A DNA stretch of 64,000 nt from Atriophallophorus winterbourni (GCA_013407085.1 JACCGJ010000653.1:17162-81161); one strand, 5' to 3'; positions 44,001-57,690 are shown, counted from the stretch's first letter. Program-made: numbers and translations. The notes: generated by a model not told the origin, from the sequence alone.

Positions 44001-44479
44001 ACTAAATCCAACTTCGAAAGACATAGTTTCATGAAGCGCTATATGTTCGAAAATGGGATATTGATCTGTGATCGTTACACGATTCAAAACACGATAATCA
44101 CCACATGGACGCCAGGCGTCCGGTTTGTTCTTCTCGACCATATGAAGAGGTGTGGCCCAAGGTGAATTTGATGGACGGATTATTCCGAGTTCAATCATAT
44201 GCTCGAATTCTCGTTCGGCAGCTTCAAATATGTTAGGCGCAAACCTGCGTGTTCGACTGAAAACTTGGGTCCACAGGTTAGAATATGGTGTTTGATGTCA
44301 TGCTTCAGAGGAGTGTGGTGTGCACAGGGTTTGAAGATATCCGAAAATTCACTCATGAGAGAAATGTAATTCGGTACAGTGTCGGGAATAAGGAATCGAA
44401 TAGATTGTATTGGTAGATTGCACAAATGGCCGATGGCGTTAATCTTTGTGTCATTGTCAATGAGTTTTAGTGTACTCAT
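44001..44479 (-). pseudogene. Element B RT fingers and protease-RT linker
   Basis: The frame 43995-44198 reads MIELGIIRPSNSPWATPLHM and VEKNKPDAWRPCGDYRVLN, the classical gypsy RT entry (GIIRPSxSPWASPLHxVxKK...WRPCGDYRxLN). The frame 44195-44479 holds the linker (EFSDIFKP, HHTPLKHDIKHHI). Confidence 0.9.
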
Positions 44480-44775
44480 GTTGATTGAAACATTAAATTG
44501 TGAGAGAAATCGGCTCCCGGTTAGGGGGTTGACGTCGGCAAACAGTGAGATCCATCGAGTTACGTCGCATACCGAGGTTGAATGGAAGTGATCGTTGCCG
44601 TATGTGTTATTCGAGTTGTCCGTTCGCCTCTTGTAGGGTCAATGAACATTGTTTTCCTGCGTTCTGAGATGTAAGTGAATAACACTCAGTTCGGCTCCTG
44701 TGTCGATAGAAAACGCGTCTTTGTTGAAAACATCATGACGTATAAATAAGCGAGCTGTTGTTTATGTCCAGACAG
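44480..44775 (-). pseudogene. Element B aspartic protease
   Basis: The minus strand reads AFSIDTGAELSVIHLH near 44680-44730. This is the catalytic D-T-G-A of a retroviral-type protease, and it is intact. LFADVNPLTGSRFLSQF near 44490-44540 corresponds to ADVxxPILGADFL. Frameshifts separate the two. The LTR fragment joins just upstream, so gag is absent. Confidence 0.8.
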
Positions 44776-44889
44776 AGCTGATAGATCAATATGGCGCTAT
44801 CGGTAATCGAAATGAAACGATAATGTCTAAGTTAACAAAAATAACAAATTGAAGATGATACAAACCATAAGACTTTACAAATCACTACA
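44776..44889 (-). repeat. Partial 5' LTR of element B
   Basis: 114 bp matching the right part of the LTR at 40619-40957 (AGATCAATATGG, CGATAATGTCTAAGTTAACA, end AAATCACTACA). About 225 bp of the LTR is missing at the junction with the protease. Confidence 0.8.
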
Positions 44890-44998
44890 TTACCCATTTG
44901 GGCCACAGTAGCTCCAAATTTAGCTTTATTTAACATTAAATAAAAGGGTTTCATTAGTAAGCACATATAAAAACACTTCTTCGTCTATGTGGTCCACA

Positions 44999-45018
44999 NN
45001 NNNNNNNNNNNNNNNNNN
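44999..45018. other. Assembly gap, 20 N
   Basis: Twenty ambiguous bases just outside the element B LTR. Confidence 1.
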
Positions 45019-47745
45019 TTGATCTTCGAACCTATTTGCTAGGTTGCATGGGTGAAAATTAAACATTTTCGTAATTCAAATAATCACGTCAAAACTCTGT
45101 TGAAGCTAATTCCTGTAAATTGGACAAAAAATGAAAATCGATCGAATTAATACAATCGTCCTAAAAGTTTGGCGAGTTCAGTCATCCTGTCTAAAGCGGA
45201 AACAACGGTGCCAGGTAACTGAAGCTACAAAATTGACAGCGATGGAGTCCGTTGTAGATAACCAAGATAAAATACTAGTTGCTATTTTATTAAAAATCTA
45301 CTCCACTGTGTTCACACTCTACTATGGGTTTCGCCTTGTGTTCACGAATTTTGTGGCGAGTTAATTTCCATGATGACCCGAAAAATCAGCTAATTTATTT
45401 TAAAAATAAGCCCGACTACTAATGAGTAGTAACATTTTAAATTTAATTTGTTTTACGATAATGACCTAAAATTAATGGCGTAAAGTCAAATTAGATCATT
45501 AGAACAAGTCATTGAAAGCCAGTCATTTAATCGATCAGTTGATGCAAATGTAATAAAAAGTAAAGTTCCTATATCTGAAATGATTTTAGAAATCGATTGA
45601 TCACTATGAAATTTGGTGGTGTAAACCCAATTACTCGAAAAAATCAATATTCTGCCACAGAAATTACGGTTACATACATTGAATATGCATCTACATTGGA
45701 TGCATTGTACGCCGAAAAATCGTCAACTTTAGTGTGTTTATACATTTTCGTTTGCGCTCAATTTCAAATTTATAGATATTGATTAATACATTTTATGCTC
45801 CCACGCAAACAGTATTGATGTCAACGTATTGTGGTGCTCACATCACCTCACATAATGAGTTCCATTTTGGATGATTATTTCACATATGTTGTGTTCGCAT
45901 TTCCGCGTTATGCATACAATATTTCTCGGTTTGATACAATATTATTATTCCTTGTCTTGAGATTCGAGATAATTCAATTTATTCATAACAAGCAGTAATC
46001 TTTCTCTCGTTCTCATGAGTGAACGCGCTCATGCTTGAATCAAGTGTTCACTGTCGCGAGCTCCCCCATTATTCCGATTCGAATGACAGCTTGAAATACT
46101 GAAACTGAGTAGACTCTTCGTCGCAAACCAGCTGACCCGGCTATGCTAACTGGTCAGTAGTCCTGCTGATCAATAATTTGAAACCCTCAATTGTTCATTC
46201 AACCGTTGAATTTGAGGAATCTCACAGTCTCTGCCTCTGTCTCTCTCTCTCTCAATTGGTAGCACAGTTTTACCGAAATGGGCAGATTTGACCGATTAAA
46301 ACCACATGTCTAAGCGATTTCGTTCCCATGATTATCCCGTTGTTTATCATTTTGTCTTATCGGAGCAAGGCATGTAGTCACGTGTTGTTTAGTACAACAA
46401 GCTCGGTGATTTTGTTTAGCGTACGATTGAGATTTGGAACGCTGGAGTGTGTTGGTCTGGATCGCACAACAGGTTGCCGATGCTGCACGCCGTATTCACT
46501 CGTTCGAAAATCTTATCGGAGCATTTACCACCTGCTGGTCCGATGTTAGTCTAGCTCTTTATGAACTGTCAGCTCGTAATAGGATTAACAAAACGGCGAA
46601 ATGTTCGGATTCAACAATCGATGACGGGTCGATTTGGTTAAACAAATAAAGGACCAAAGAATAATTCCGTTTGGTTGATCCAAAAGTGATTATTGATGCG
46701 TTCCTACTGGCTATTTCTACCCATGGTTACCTAGCCATCTTCAAGCAAAACTAAAGCAAGTTTTGTAAAGTCGTATTTTATGTGTGTCTATGGGCATTTC
46801 CCGGGGTATTGATGTAGAATGCTGCCATGCATTTCATGCTCGGGTTCTGACAAATCTCTACACGTGGATTAGGTCATGCAGCTACATATCACCACGGCAA
46901 CGGACAGTACGATTACGAATGGCATGGGCCTGCCGTGACCTCAGTTTACACAGGTTAATTGCAATTGTGATAGTTCTTCTGTAAAACATCACACAGCGAA
47001 TTGTTGAAAAAAATCGTCAAAATTAACATGGCGTCAGTGATCACACAAACAATCAGGATATAAGAGGATCAGTCCCACGCTCTAGTTTGGCTCACAATAG
47101 TCCACTGTAGGAATCAGTTAGCTTTTTTCACGTATAAAATTACTTGTTGCGGCTTACTTAACAGTACAAGCCGTATATCTGATCATCCCAATCTTTAAAT
47201 TTCATACCGATTCGCTGGTCAATGTGTAACACTAATAAAAATAACTCGGTTCCAGATACACCATAACGTTTGTCTCGTAAAGTTGTTGCTTTGAAAGCTT
47301 ATTAGTGGCAATTCATGTCTTCAAACGGCCACCGCATTAGTTAGCATTTTCAAAGCGTGATCCTGATCTTGCTTTCAGTTTTCCATGATGGCCTAGTTAC
47401 CATTCTTATGATTCATTTGGTGACAATTCGTTATCGTGAAGTTACAGTATCACCTCAAATTATAACGAACCAAGTGCAAATGAGTTAAGCGGTTCGATCC
47501 CATTCAACCATAATCTGGTTTTTCCAGAATTACAAGGACTTCAAGATAGTCAAATTAGCCATTCAAATAAGACAAAGTAGTTGTTCAAAACATGTTGCCC
47601 TGCATGAAGGTTTTCACAGTGCATAGCCTACATTTCTGTGGCTAAAGTAAATTTATACCGAGTTATTTTTAACTCGAATTTTCCTAGCAAAATTTGCTCC
47701 CATGAGGGAGTAACGAACGATAGATGACGACTCATAATTCACGAT

Positions 47746-47780
<35 letters not shown>

Positions 47781-50700
47781 GCAGTAGTAGTAGTAGTTGT
47801 TGTTGTCGTTGTTGTTTTTGTTGTGGTAGTAGTAGTAGTGGTAGTGTTAGCTCTTTTTAGTTATTTTTATTGTTTACCGATTAAAAGATCCAAGTTCATC
47901 GACTCCATGCATTCCTATTGTTATCGACACATGCTTCGTGGTAACTTAAGGAATTATCGCTAATCTAATCTGCCATTCTGATAACAAGATGTATTCATGC
48001 ATACATATATTCCTTGCTGAGTGAACCTGCGTTAATCTATGAAATTCCAGGAAATTTATCACGCTGCATCAAGAATTTTTTTACTTAGGAAACTCATTTG
48101 GAATGCGATAGGATCTTCAACCTTTTAATTGTAGTTAGTAGAAAAAATAGAACACCACCCATCTGTTCAATAACGTGAGGACAGGATGTACACCCGAATG
48201 CAGTTAAATGTAAATTCTTTTATTCATGTATGATGGGAAGGCGAATCGCAATTAGTTGACGTCACGTATAAAATCTAACACCTTGACTTCAGCATGTTTT
48301 GAAGAACGTCCAGCAGTATTTTTCCGCAATCAGACCTAGTTCATGGTATCTCTCAATGCTGACATTATTTACGATTGGCTTGCGAGCACCTATTGTGATA
48401 AGGATTCCAATCTGAGAGTTCTGCAATCCGAAACGAAAGCAATTATCATCTGTCGACTGATTCACGCCTTGTCAATCTCGATAAGTTTTTCGTACAAACT
48501 AGCAATCTCCATTATCGCTCGGTTTGCACAAATACCGTCACCCGCACGCTATCATGTTACGAAACAATAAGTGTCAGTATCCATATCGTAATATTCTATT
48601 TGATAATGGGTGATAATTACTGTATACAGTAAACACAAACCAGAAGTAATCTTGCAACAAGGGCTTTCGCTTGCCCATCGATTACCGATTCGAGCTCGTT
48701 TGTACCATGCACACGCGAACCGGACGCGAACAAAATAACAAATAATTATTTTGATTGATTGCAAATGAGCGGATGTTGTGATACCGGAAATCTATTCACA
48801 GGACTAAAATATTGATTAGGACGAAAGAGTGAATCAATAAATGCTAGTGGAGTTTAAGCATCTTTCTTAAAAGTTGTAAGCCAATGAGCGGATTTGTAAA
48901 AGTTATGATGAATCCAAATGGAAATCGATTAATTGAGGTCGTTGCTAAAACTCGTAAACCTAAGGTGGGGAGCGCTTGTGAAATCGGATGTTTCACCCCG
49001 AAAAAGATATACGTGCCATCTGCGAGGTTCAAGTTTAGAGAGCATCACTGCAAACGAATTTGAGAGTTCAAAGTCATTTGCCAACGGTATTTGAAGTTCG
49101 AAATTTCCAGTGATTACCGGAAATAACATCAAAGATTTGGTGATACGCATATGTGCTATCATAACCAAATACAGCCTAATATTCAACATTGTTTTAAAAA
49201 CCAAACTTAGCAAATAACTCCTAATGTATGCTTTACTAAAGTGCACTGGGATTTTTGTTCTTAATTGAATCACGATTCTTTACCATACTTACAAGCATAA
49301 GAAACATTCTAAGGAAATTCTGATTTACGTCATGAACTGAAATGTGACGCTCACATTTCCGTCAAACTGAATCTACATCGTGAGATGTCCGATCACTGTA
49401 GAGGCCAAGCGTAAAACTATATCTTCAAGCTGGAGAGCAGTGGATGTAATTGGTATCCACTAAACGAAGATCACATCGGTACCACACAAAGGACTCTGAG
49501 TGACCTGGTGGTCCATGTCATTGTCGGAGTGGTGGAAGTGCTCTCACGAATTTTAAATGAGGATTTCGAGTGTTCTGTTTCAACGGCGGTAGCAATTACC
49601 GAGATCCGTTTCGAGGCAGCATTCTCTGTGAGAACGAAGAAAGTATAGGTTATATTTCAGAAATCGCAAGTGTCTTGATCGGAGAAATTGGTGTTCTAAC
49701 TTTGAAAATATAACGGGTAAAAAATTCATCGTGATTATTCACACCAGACCAAGAGACAGAACGAAATCTAGTCCAATAAATTTATTGTTATAGGTGAGTA
49801 AGAAGCAGAGCAGATCTGCATTAAATAAGCGGAAAGCAAGTAAATATATTAGAAGAACAAGATGGAAAATATGCTCATTCGCATGCATTTCAATCACGCA
49901 CACAACCGGTTTCAGTGATGGTTGTACTCAGCAGGTAAGAATCAGGATCCGCATGCTCTTGAAGGTGTATAAATCTTTATACGAAAAATAGAAATCTCAG
50001 CTTCATACAAATTTTTATAAGAATTCAATGACTTCTGCACCCATTACACACAAAATATTCGTCGAAAATGTACACATAATACCATCGACATAAATTCAAC
50101 CATAAAGGTTTTTTGACAAACGGCATAAGGGACCTCCAATAGAAGATATTCCTGAAGGTGATATAATGTGCCTTGATCGAATCTTTGAAGAAGCTTGACT
50201 TTCGAGAAGATCATCACGCAGCGGGCGAGAACATTTGACCAACACGAAGTCTTTTGAAAGAGATCCTGGAAATATTTTACAGGTCAACAGTACAGAATAT
50301 GAGGCCATATAAAACAGTATATTAAGTGAGAAATTAGCTTAGATTTTATGCTACGAGAATGAAGACGAAAATTGCATAACGGAAGCGCACAAACTTTAGT
50401 TGGTAGAGAATTGTGTTGATGAGTCCAAGTAAGGCTTTCGGAAATGGGGACGCATCGATACGTGATATGTTTCTCACTAGTATCATCTGTTGATCTAAGT
50501 CTACTGCAAAATGGTTCGAGATGTTCACCACACAGATCAATGAACGCAAGTTCAGCACATTCTCGGGATATAAAGACACGTATCTCTCTTGTAACCAGGT
50601 TGTAATTTCATTGGGTTCAAATATGGTTAATTAATCAAACAACACATCCACAATTGAGTGAAAAACATATTAGCTTAGGATGCGAAAGTAACACATTTTT

Positions 50701-51957
50701 CAGGCGACCGATTGCAGAATTTACACATAGAAAAACCCATGTTTTGCGTTGTCACCACAATCACTTTTTCTCAATCTTGCTGTACTTTTTTCAGATCGTT
50801 TAACTTATGTTGGGATCACGTCAATCTGCGACAGGTTCCTTGCCTTAACGGCTTAGCGCACTATTTATGCAATTGATGGTTTTTGACAGAACTGCCAGTG
50901 CATGCTTGTTCAATCAAACTAACTAGTTCGCGGTCAGCATTAGGGAGTTTATTTATCAACGCACCGCTGTCTAACACGAGCTGACGTTAGATAAACAGTA
51001 GGGGGTCATTCGAACGCGTTTTAAAAGATCTGCGCTGTCGTAGATTATCAGATAACAAACAAACCCCCGTTGAAGTGATGGTGCGAAAATTCCTAGAAAA
51101 TTCCTGGCAAAGTTGTGAAATTAGAAAGTTGGGATCAGAGATGCAGAAGCACCAGTTGGGTTCTATTAGGTTTCTAAGAAAATATGTTCATTATGTGGTT
51201 TAATGGAAATGAATGTTTACAGACGGTTCGATGGAATTTGGCCAGCATCAACCGAATAAAATAGGGGTTTTATCCACCGCGATTAATTTTGAAAATAAAA
51301 GGATGGGATTCTCTTCCCAGTTTGTGTGAGCGAAGATTCCCACATATAATCTTTGAAAGGAGACCATTTTTAGCTATCGATTGTGAGGATGATGATAACG
51401 CAAAGACACTTCCGAAATACTTCCCTTGCTGACGGTGGAGATGCAACGTTGGAGATACGGCACCCTCCGATTATTTGATTAACAAAATCTCAAAACAGCA
51501 GAATGAATGTAAATTGAAAGTTTCTATCATTGCGAACAAAAGGCTTGATTATAGCGAAATGACCCTTTTCAGCATTTCACTTCAAAATACAATACAAAAA
51601 TCAAAAATGGATTTGACAAAAAAATTCCCAGATTTTCTACGAAAAAATTAATGAAAGCGAAGGAATTCCTTGCAAACTAACGGGAAATTATTATCACATG
51701 ATGTTAATTAAACTAGTTTAGTGGTAATAACAGATCACGCCGTAATCGTTTTCGAACGCACAGGTTCGGAATAAAGTTTTGATGGCTATCGCCTCAGCTG
51801 TCATCAAAATCCTGCAACGAAGTGTTACAGACGTGTTGTAAACGACTGAGAACTCATCCCATTCGTGTCAACGAGATACGCTAAGATCAAGATATTCACC
51901 GACCTAGAACAACTTTTGCTCAGCCAACTTGGATGATGCTCAGACTTTCGCATATCA
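45019..51957. other. Gene-poor region
   Basis: AT-rich sequence with no recognised gene. The frame at 46434-46649 has a fairly coding-like composition (HSFENLIGAFTTCWSDVSLA, then LYELSARNRINK) after a possible acceptor TTTTGTTTAG. There is no partner exon or known domain. Simple repeats occur at 46235-46255 (CT) and 47749-47848. Confidence 0.5.
47749..47848. repeat. Compound trinucleotide microsatellite
   Basis: A run of TTA units passes into GTA, then GTT, then GTA/GTG units. The open frame across it (Leu and Val runs) is a by-product. Confidence 0.95.
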
Positions 51958-52759
51958 TGCAAGGAAATTTGAGTGCAATCGGTCAGAGTAAGTTTTGGTC
52001 AACGCTTCACTTCTGACACAGAAGCTTTGTCAGACCAAAGGTGATAGTCAGGACAAGGGAACATGACTAATTAACAGTCAACCAACCACCTCTGATACTA
52101 CTTGACCGCAAAACAGCCTGTAGTAAGCCTATGGAGTATCACGGCACGTAGACATGACCAGGATCAGTGGTCGATTTGCCTACTACGGTGTTTATGCACG
52201 TCAAACTAATACAAGTGAACACGGTCAAGTATGGTTGACACTGCGGCCCTCATGGGTAAAAAGTACATAACTAATGGAGAAGAAGAAAAAACAAAAATCT
52301 AATTAACTAGTAGGCATGAGATGAATAACAACTATTTACGTTCGCATAAGTACCGAGGAAATTTTTTAGGAATTTCTGCGCCATCCACCTTATTGACTAC
52401 CAGTCGATCTTGGTAATTTTCTTTTTCTTCTGCAATTGTTTGAACTTAACCGCATTAGTTATGTACCTTTACGCATGCGGGCCTCAGTGTCAACCGACCT
52501 TGACCGTGTTCACTTGTATTAGTTTGATGTGCATACACACCGTAGTAGGCAAATCGACCACTGATCCTGGTCATGCCTACGAGACGTGACACACCGTAGG
52601 CGTACTATAGGCTGTTTAGCGGTAGTGGTGGGGGTTGACTGCTACTTAGTCATGCTCCCTTGTCTTGACTATCACCCTTGGTCTAACGAAGATTCTGTAC
52701 CAGAAGTGAAACGTTGCTCAAAACTTGCTCTAATCATTTGCACTCAAATTTCTGTGCAT
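51958..52759. repeat. ~800-bp fold-back element with ~320-bp inverted arms
   Basis: The ends are TGCAAGGAAATTTGAGTGCAA and its near complement TTGCACTCAAATTTCTGTGCA. Along the arms, ACAAGGGAACATGACTAA pairs with TTAGTCATGCTCCCTTGT, and GATCAGTGGTCGATTTGCC with GGCAAATCGACCACTGATC. ACTAATACAAGTGAACACGG pairs with CCGTGTTCACTTGTATTAGT, and AAGTACATAACTAATG with CATTAGTTATGTACCTT. The arms reach to about 52275 and 52460. The spacer shows no gene. It is probably a MITE or foldback DNA transposon. Confidence 0.88.
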
Positions 52760-53204
52760 TATTAACAAACGATCGGTCCCAATCATAATCCAATCGGTTT
52801 CGGATTATCAGTTTACGTGTTTTACGTCCAATTGATCCAGTTCGTTTGATACTGATCAGATCCATTTTCCAAGTTCTGTAATGTATGGGTTGTAGAACTC
52901 TAATCGATTGTAGATTATTTTGCACGAACACATAGTGCAGTCCGAAACCGCTAAGATCTGTTTGAAGTAGGCGGAGAACATTTCATTCACCCTCCTAAAA
53001 ATTCGGTCATGACGTAATCTGATTGCCGTCCACGAATAACGCCTTGCGCAGCATGGTGTTTACCATTGCTAGTGAGTTCAATCAACCGTGAAATTTCTTT
53101 CACTAAATCCCACGTCTTTGTAAAATGAAGATATCATGCGATAGTTCATTGCAAGTGTGACCATGCAGCAATTCACCTACCTTACAAGCTTCCTATTCCT
53201 GTAT

Positions 53205-53476
53205 TGACTGTCGCCAATATTTTTATTCAGTACGTATCGGTTTCCTTTAGAATGCGATCCTAGAAACTATCGTTGCCGTGTTGAGACATTCATCCGAAAT
53301 CTAAACATAAATTTGTTGCAACATGATTTGACTGCACTTGCGTATTAATTCATGGTAAGTATTCAACTGGACTATATGCGACATTACATGATTATAAATT
53401 ACTTCTTTTTCATTACCGGCCATTTTCTATCGCATTGCTTTTTGTTACTATAAAATCTTGAAGTTTGAATCTTGAA
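53205..53476 (+). mobile_element. LINE 3' end with TTGAATC tail
   Basis: Reads RQYFYSVRIGFL and then RNLNINLLQHDLTALAY with stop (about 53300-53352), followed by an AT-rich UTR and AATCTTGAAGTTTGAATCTTG. It is the third copy of the 3' end seen at 380-663 and 42560-42888. Confidence 0.82.
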
Positions 53477-53479
53477 ACA

Positions 53480-55870
53480 TCAAACAGATAATTAAGAATT
53501 CTTTTACCAAACCTGGCTTTCAACAAAAATTCCACATTTCCGTGTATTTTCATAAGATACTCACCATTATCGGTTTCGTGCTGTTTTCATACACCAGGTT
53601 TTCAACCTTTTGAATCATAAAACCACAGGCAAATTTCTAACACCATCATAGACAATCTTAAATTGTTTGATGTTTTCCTACGGATATTCCACTTCCAATA
53701 CAAAATCGAGTTTTCTCTTGCAGTTTGCAACGCACTTGACAGTCACAACGTCAAAACGCGCTTACTCGTATCCATCCCGAACTCTCGCTTGGCGGCTGCC
53801 AGTGAAGATGCACGTAACCTATAATTTGTTCGCTTACTCGTGTCGAACCCACTAATCGACATATCATCACCACCACCACACATAAACAACCGTGACCTTG
53901 GAGTTGTGCTCGACATATTCACCTAATCCGTCACCAGTTGTCGTTGTTGGGCGGAATCACATCGGCTTAACATGGCCCAAGTAGCCATGGTTAAAATAAT
54001 ATGTGAAAATCCTTTTGTTACCGTGTTATATTCTGGCGATTAGTGATCACATAATAACCGACTCGTGTTTTAAATAAAAATTCTTTGTTTGCTTCAATAA
54101 CAGAATGTTACATTCCAGGATATTTACATAATAGCATGCATATAAAACGACTGAAGCGATGTCCTTCGATGGTTTGATGCATGTATGATGTGATACAACA
54201 CGAAAACGGGAAAAGTTAAAATTCTAACCAATAAATTTGCGATGGTCTGTTTAAGGCACGGATGATTGGGCGAGACTGTTTAGCTTAATGGAATGGCTAA
54301 GGAGCTTGCTTCGTATTGAATTTGATGTACTATACTATGTCATGAATTAGTGGAAATAATACTTGAAAAATGTTGATACGATGCAGGTTAAACTGGTATA
54401 AGTAATCGGGAACGTGTCAAGAGCTAACTAACCAAATGTTGCTCGTAAAAACGTACATAGATATGCACATTCTTCTTGCGTTTACTATTTGGAGGGAATA
54501 GTTCGAAATCCACAGTGCTCTAAACGCGTTGGATTAAAGTGTTCTCAACGCCTAATAAGTCGAAGTTATGCGAACATTATAAAACTTGTATCGGACTTAA
54601 TACAATCACAAACCAAGCCAAGTCCAGCTATTATCACGCTCTAACCATCGCGGTAACACACTAAGCATAATGCCAAATTATCAAGGTTACATTTTGTTCA
54701 TTTGCCTCTGAGTCATTTTAACACCAACACGATACTAAATCCATGCTAAACACTTATCGCGAACACGCTGTTTACGAAACTCGCAAATGCATCATTCACT
54801 TTCATGTTCACTGAATGTAACCACAATAATTGTAAAAATATGCAGCGGTGCAGAACGTATTTCCCTTCGGTTGATTCTCCGTCTGTCGTATTTTTCAAGG
54901 CCAATAAAAGCGTTTAAAGTACGGAATTTTATCAACTGTTGGTCGGTTTCAGTTCACATTAACCAGTTGTCAAGTTTACACAATCAACGCTACCCCAATC
55001 ATTTATCGGCCAAACGGTTAAACAATCAGATTGCTTGTCTACCGTTTAACCCCCAATTTTTCCGATGCCTCACTATGTGCGTGTGAACCAATCTAAACAA
55101 AATCGGCGAGAAAAACTGTTTGGCAGCGTAGGCAAGCACAGATTACCAAGTGGCTGAATAGAAATGTCAGCAATCACGAAGGTCTATTCTTCCTTTGCGC
55201 TACCCCGAGAGGATCAGTGGTGACAAAATTGAATATTCCGCTTGGCTGCACTGTGGTGTGTGTTTAGATCAAAGCCAATACGAACAAACAAATAAACGAC
55301 CGAACGCACGAACGCGGAATTTCGTAAGCTGGTTGAATCGTAAAAGAACAGGCTTGTGCTGGGCGTTGCTTTTGAGCGCGGATCTTTGTTTGTGTGAGTA
55401 AGCTAGTGTGGGGCTGAGATCGATGCTTTAAAAAGGAAGTTAGCATGATAGCGCATTTCTTTTGGCAAGTTATTTTGTGCGCAATCACGAGCAATTGATT
55501 ATTTTTCAACCAACCGAAGTTGAAATGTAGAAATATTAATTCGTTTAACGAAACGACAAGGTAATTAATCAAAGATGATTTTCAGACTTTTAATATTATT
55601 TTTATTTCTTTTTTTACGCTGACAAATTCACAAAGAAGCTAAATTCAGCTTGGATATTCAGTATCGATCAACCAAGGAAAAATAAAGCACTTGTATCAAA
55701 TCAAACAGCTTTGTCTAATCGGAAGAATCCAAACAGATTGGTGTGTAATAAATTGCGCAAACCAACTTTGTACGTTCATTGAAAAATCAATAATTATACA
55801 CAACCATTTTCAAAGTGACAGTCTTTATAAATTTCAACTTGTTAAACCCCATTGATTTTAAAAAAAGTTA
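53480..55870. other. No recognised gene
   Basis: The longest frame (54787-55086, 99 codons, plus) has no motif and no supporting splice pattern. Confidence 0.5.
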
Positions 55871-55874
55871 GACT

Positions 55875-56335
55875 TTAAACCCACTGTTACATAGGCTTCG
55901 TACAATAAACCACAGTGTTCAAATACAGAATCACATTGTGATTCCTGGCCAAGTACTCAAGGCGCTTGGAATCGACAAAAGTATAGTGTTGCATTCAAGT
56001 ATAACTTTGTTTACCACTTATCCACTGTTTCAAGGCTCACCAAACCTCATTTTACTGTCTCCATCGGAAGACGGCAAACAGCCAGAAACCGGTTGTGGGG
56101 TGTAAATTCGGAGGATGTGAGCAAGACTTTACTTTGGTCATCCATAAGCGCCTTGAGTGCTTGACCACGAATCACTATGTGATTCTGTGTTTGAACATCG
56201 TGGTTCGTTGTACAAAGCCTAAGCAACAGTGGCATGCAAGAAACCGGTTGTGGTGTGTAAATTCGAAGGATGTGAGCAAGACTTTACTTTGGTCATCCAT
56301 TGATTTTCTTGTACACAAATCTTGCGCAACTAGTT
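55875..56335. repeat. Palindrome-bearing dispersed repeat, several copies in both orientations
   Basis: A plus copy (CACTGTTACATAGGCTTCGT, AGAATCACATTGTGATTCC, TCAAGGCGCTT) is followed by an inverted copy (TTTACTGTCTCCATCGGAAG, TGTAAATTCGGAGGATGTGA, GAATCACTATGTGATTCTG, AACATCGTGGTTCGTTGTAC). A short direct duplication of the AAACCGGTTGTG...TTTGGTCATCCAT part then follows (56243-56300). It is the same family as 6540-7560. Confidence 0.82.
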
Positions 56336-56339
56336 TACA

Positions 56340-57690
56340 ATGAGAATGATAATGCTTGCTGGTGCCCATGTCGTTTTAGTTGGCCAGATAAAATGCTGTA
56401 TTTAGCGGCATTCCACTGTTTTAATTCATTTTAATTAACGATTAAGTAAGTGATATGTGACATTGCTAGGCTAAGATGTATGAAACCAATGTGATTATCT
56501 CTATTTGCGAAAGTTTTGATCCTCCGGGAGCACTTAACCGTGCATCCGACTTCCCAAAATTGATTTCCTTTTTACAAAACCGCATTTTTATGTTTTCACA
56601 CGCCTAATATAATTCTATATGTTATTTACCACCCACCCATTAGAACAAATCATGCTGATTCCATGCTTATTTTCCTATACTGATAGATTGCCTAAATGAT
56701 AATTAATTAAAAAATGTTTATCTCGCACAAACCGTCATACCTGCGGCACATTAATCAAATCAATCTATTTCTTGTCAATCATATCGAGAAAAATGTATAT
56801 TACGTCTACTTTTTCATGTTCAAGAAAAACGATTATACTGCCACTTCTAACTAAGTGTAAACAAAATGAAACTTCTCGCTAAAACTGAACTCGACGCATT
56901 TTGTTCTTTGAATCAATACCCACAACGTAATCCATCCGCATTCCTTACAACGATAAAGTTAACCTTTATTTGTCGAAGATCCAGAAAACAGACGCGTCAA
57001 AATTGCTTCTGTGGTTGTCCGTGGGCTATTGCCAAAGCTGACCAATAAAACAAAACTTTCCCATTCCCGTCTACAGCCCGTTCCCCTTGGCGAAATCAAC
57101 CAATCAGAATGCACCCGGTTTATCTGCCCGTATGTGTGAACACATCCACACTCATCCACATTGTTCCCTCGATTCCCGCGATTGAAAGTGGGGTTAAACA
57201 GACCGGGTGTGGGGGAAGAGGTCGGGAAATAATTGCTCGGAAAAAGATGGGCACACAGTTCAGCGACTGCCCGAACTGATTGGTCAAGCGTGCAGTGATG
57301 ATATGTCCGGTTTCACGGAATGGTAATCTTACGCACAAATGAAATCATAAATTCAGAATTGATTTGCAATTCGATTCGAAATTTATCTCCAGGCGATTGA
57401 CGAAATTGCACACTACATCGATCTTGCTGAGAATACAAATTGAAACGTGAATACGTTGTATCGATATTTTACACACTGATTTCACAATTTACAGAACCGG
57501 TAAGTCAACTTTGCTGGCTCATATTTCTAATACATATAAAAAATATTTGTGTTATGTTTACTGCATATATAGATGTGTTAAATTACATAGAATGTAATCA
57601 CAATAATAAGAAGCGGCTACACATAACTGAAAAGTATGCTATTGGCCAACTAATAAGAAAACAGGAATCAATTTTGAGATTCACTGATTA
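56340..57690. other. Intergenic, no recognised gene
   Basis: No recognised coding motif. The 57050-57260 part is less AT-rich than the surroundings and could be regulatory for the downstream Pax6 gene, but nothing specific supports this. Confidence 0.4.

Larger units (their letters stand above)
40619..44889 (-). mobile_element. Ty3/gypsy element B, minus strand, lacking gag
   Basis: From high to low coordinates: partial 5' LTR (44889-44776), protease with IDTGAELSV, linker, RT, RNase H, integrase, tail, 3' LTR (40957-40619). The LTR matches that of element A. The rest of the 5' LTR and all of gag are missing because the LTR fragment runs straight into the protease. RT is interrupted by a SINE (43691-44000) and RNase H by a LINE (about 42560-42888). 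It is inactive. Confidence 0.9.

Noticed and set aside
47724..47963. 79-codon frame with Leu and Val runs
   Set aside because: Translation of a trinucleotide microsatellite.
54270..54345. tRNA-like stretch GTTTAGCTTAATGGAATGGC
   Set aside because: A box A-like piece is present but no box B or cloverleaf could be drawn.
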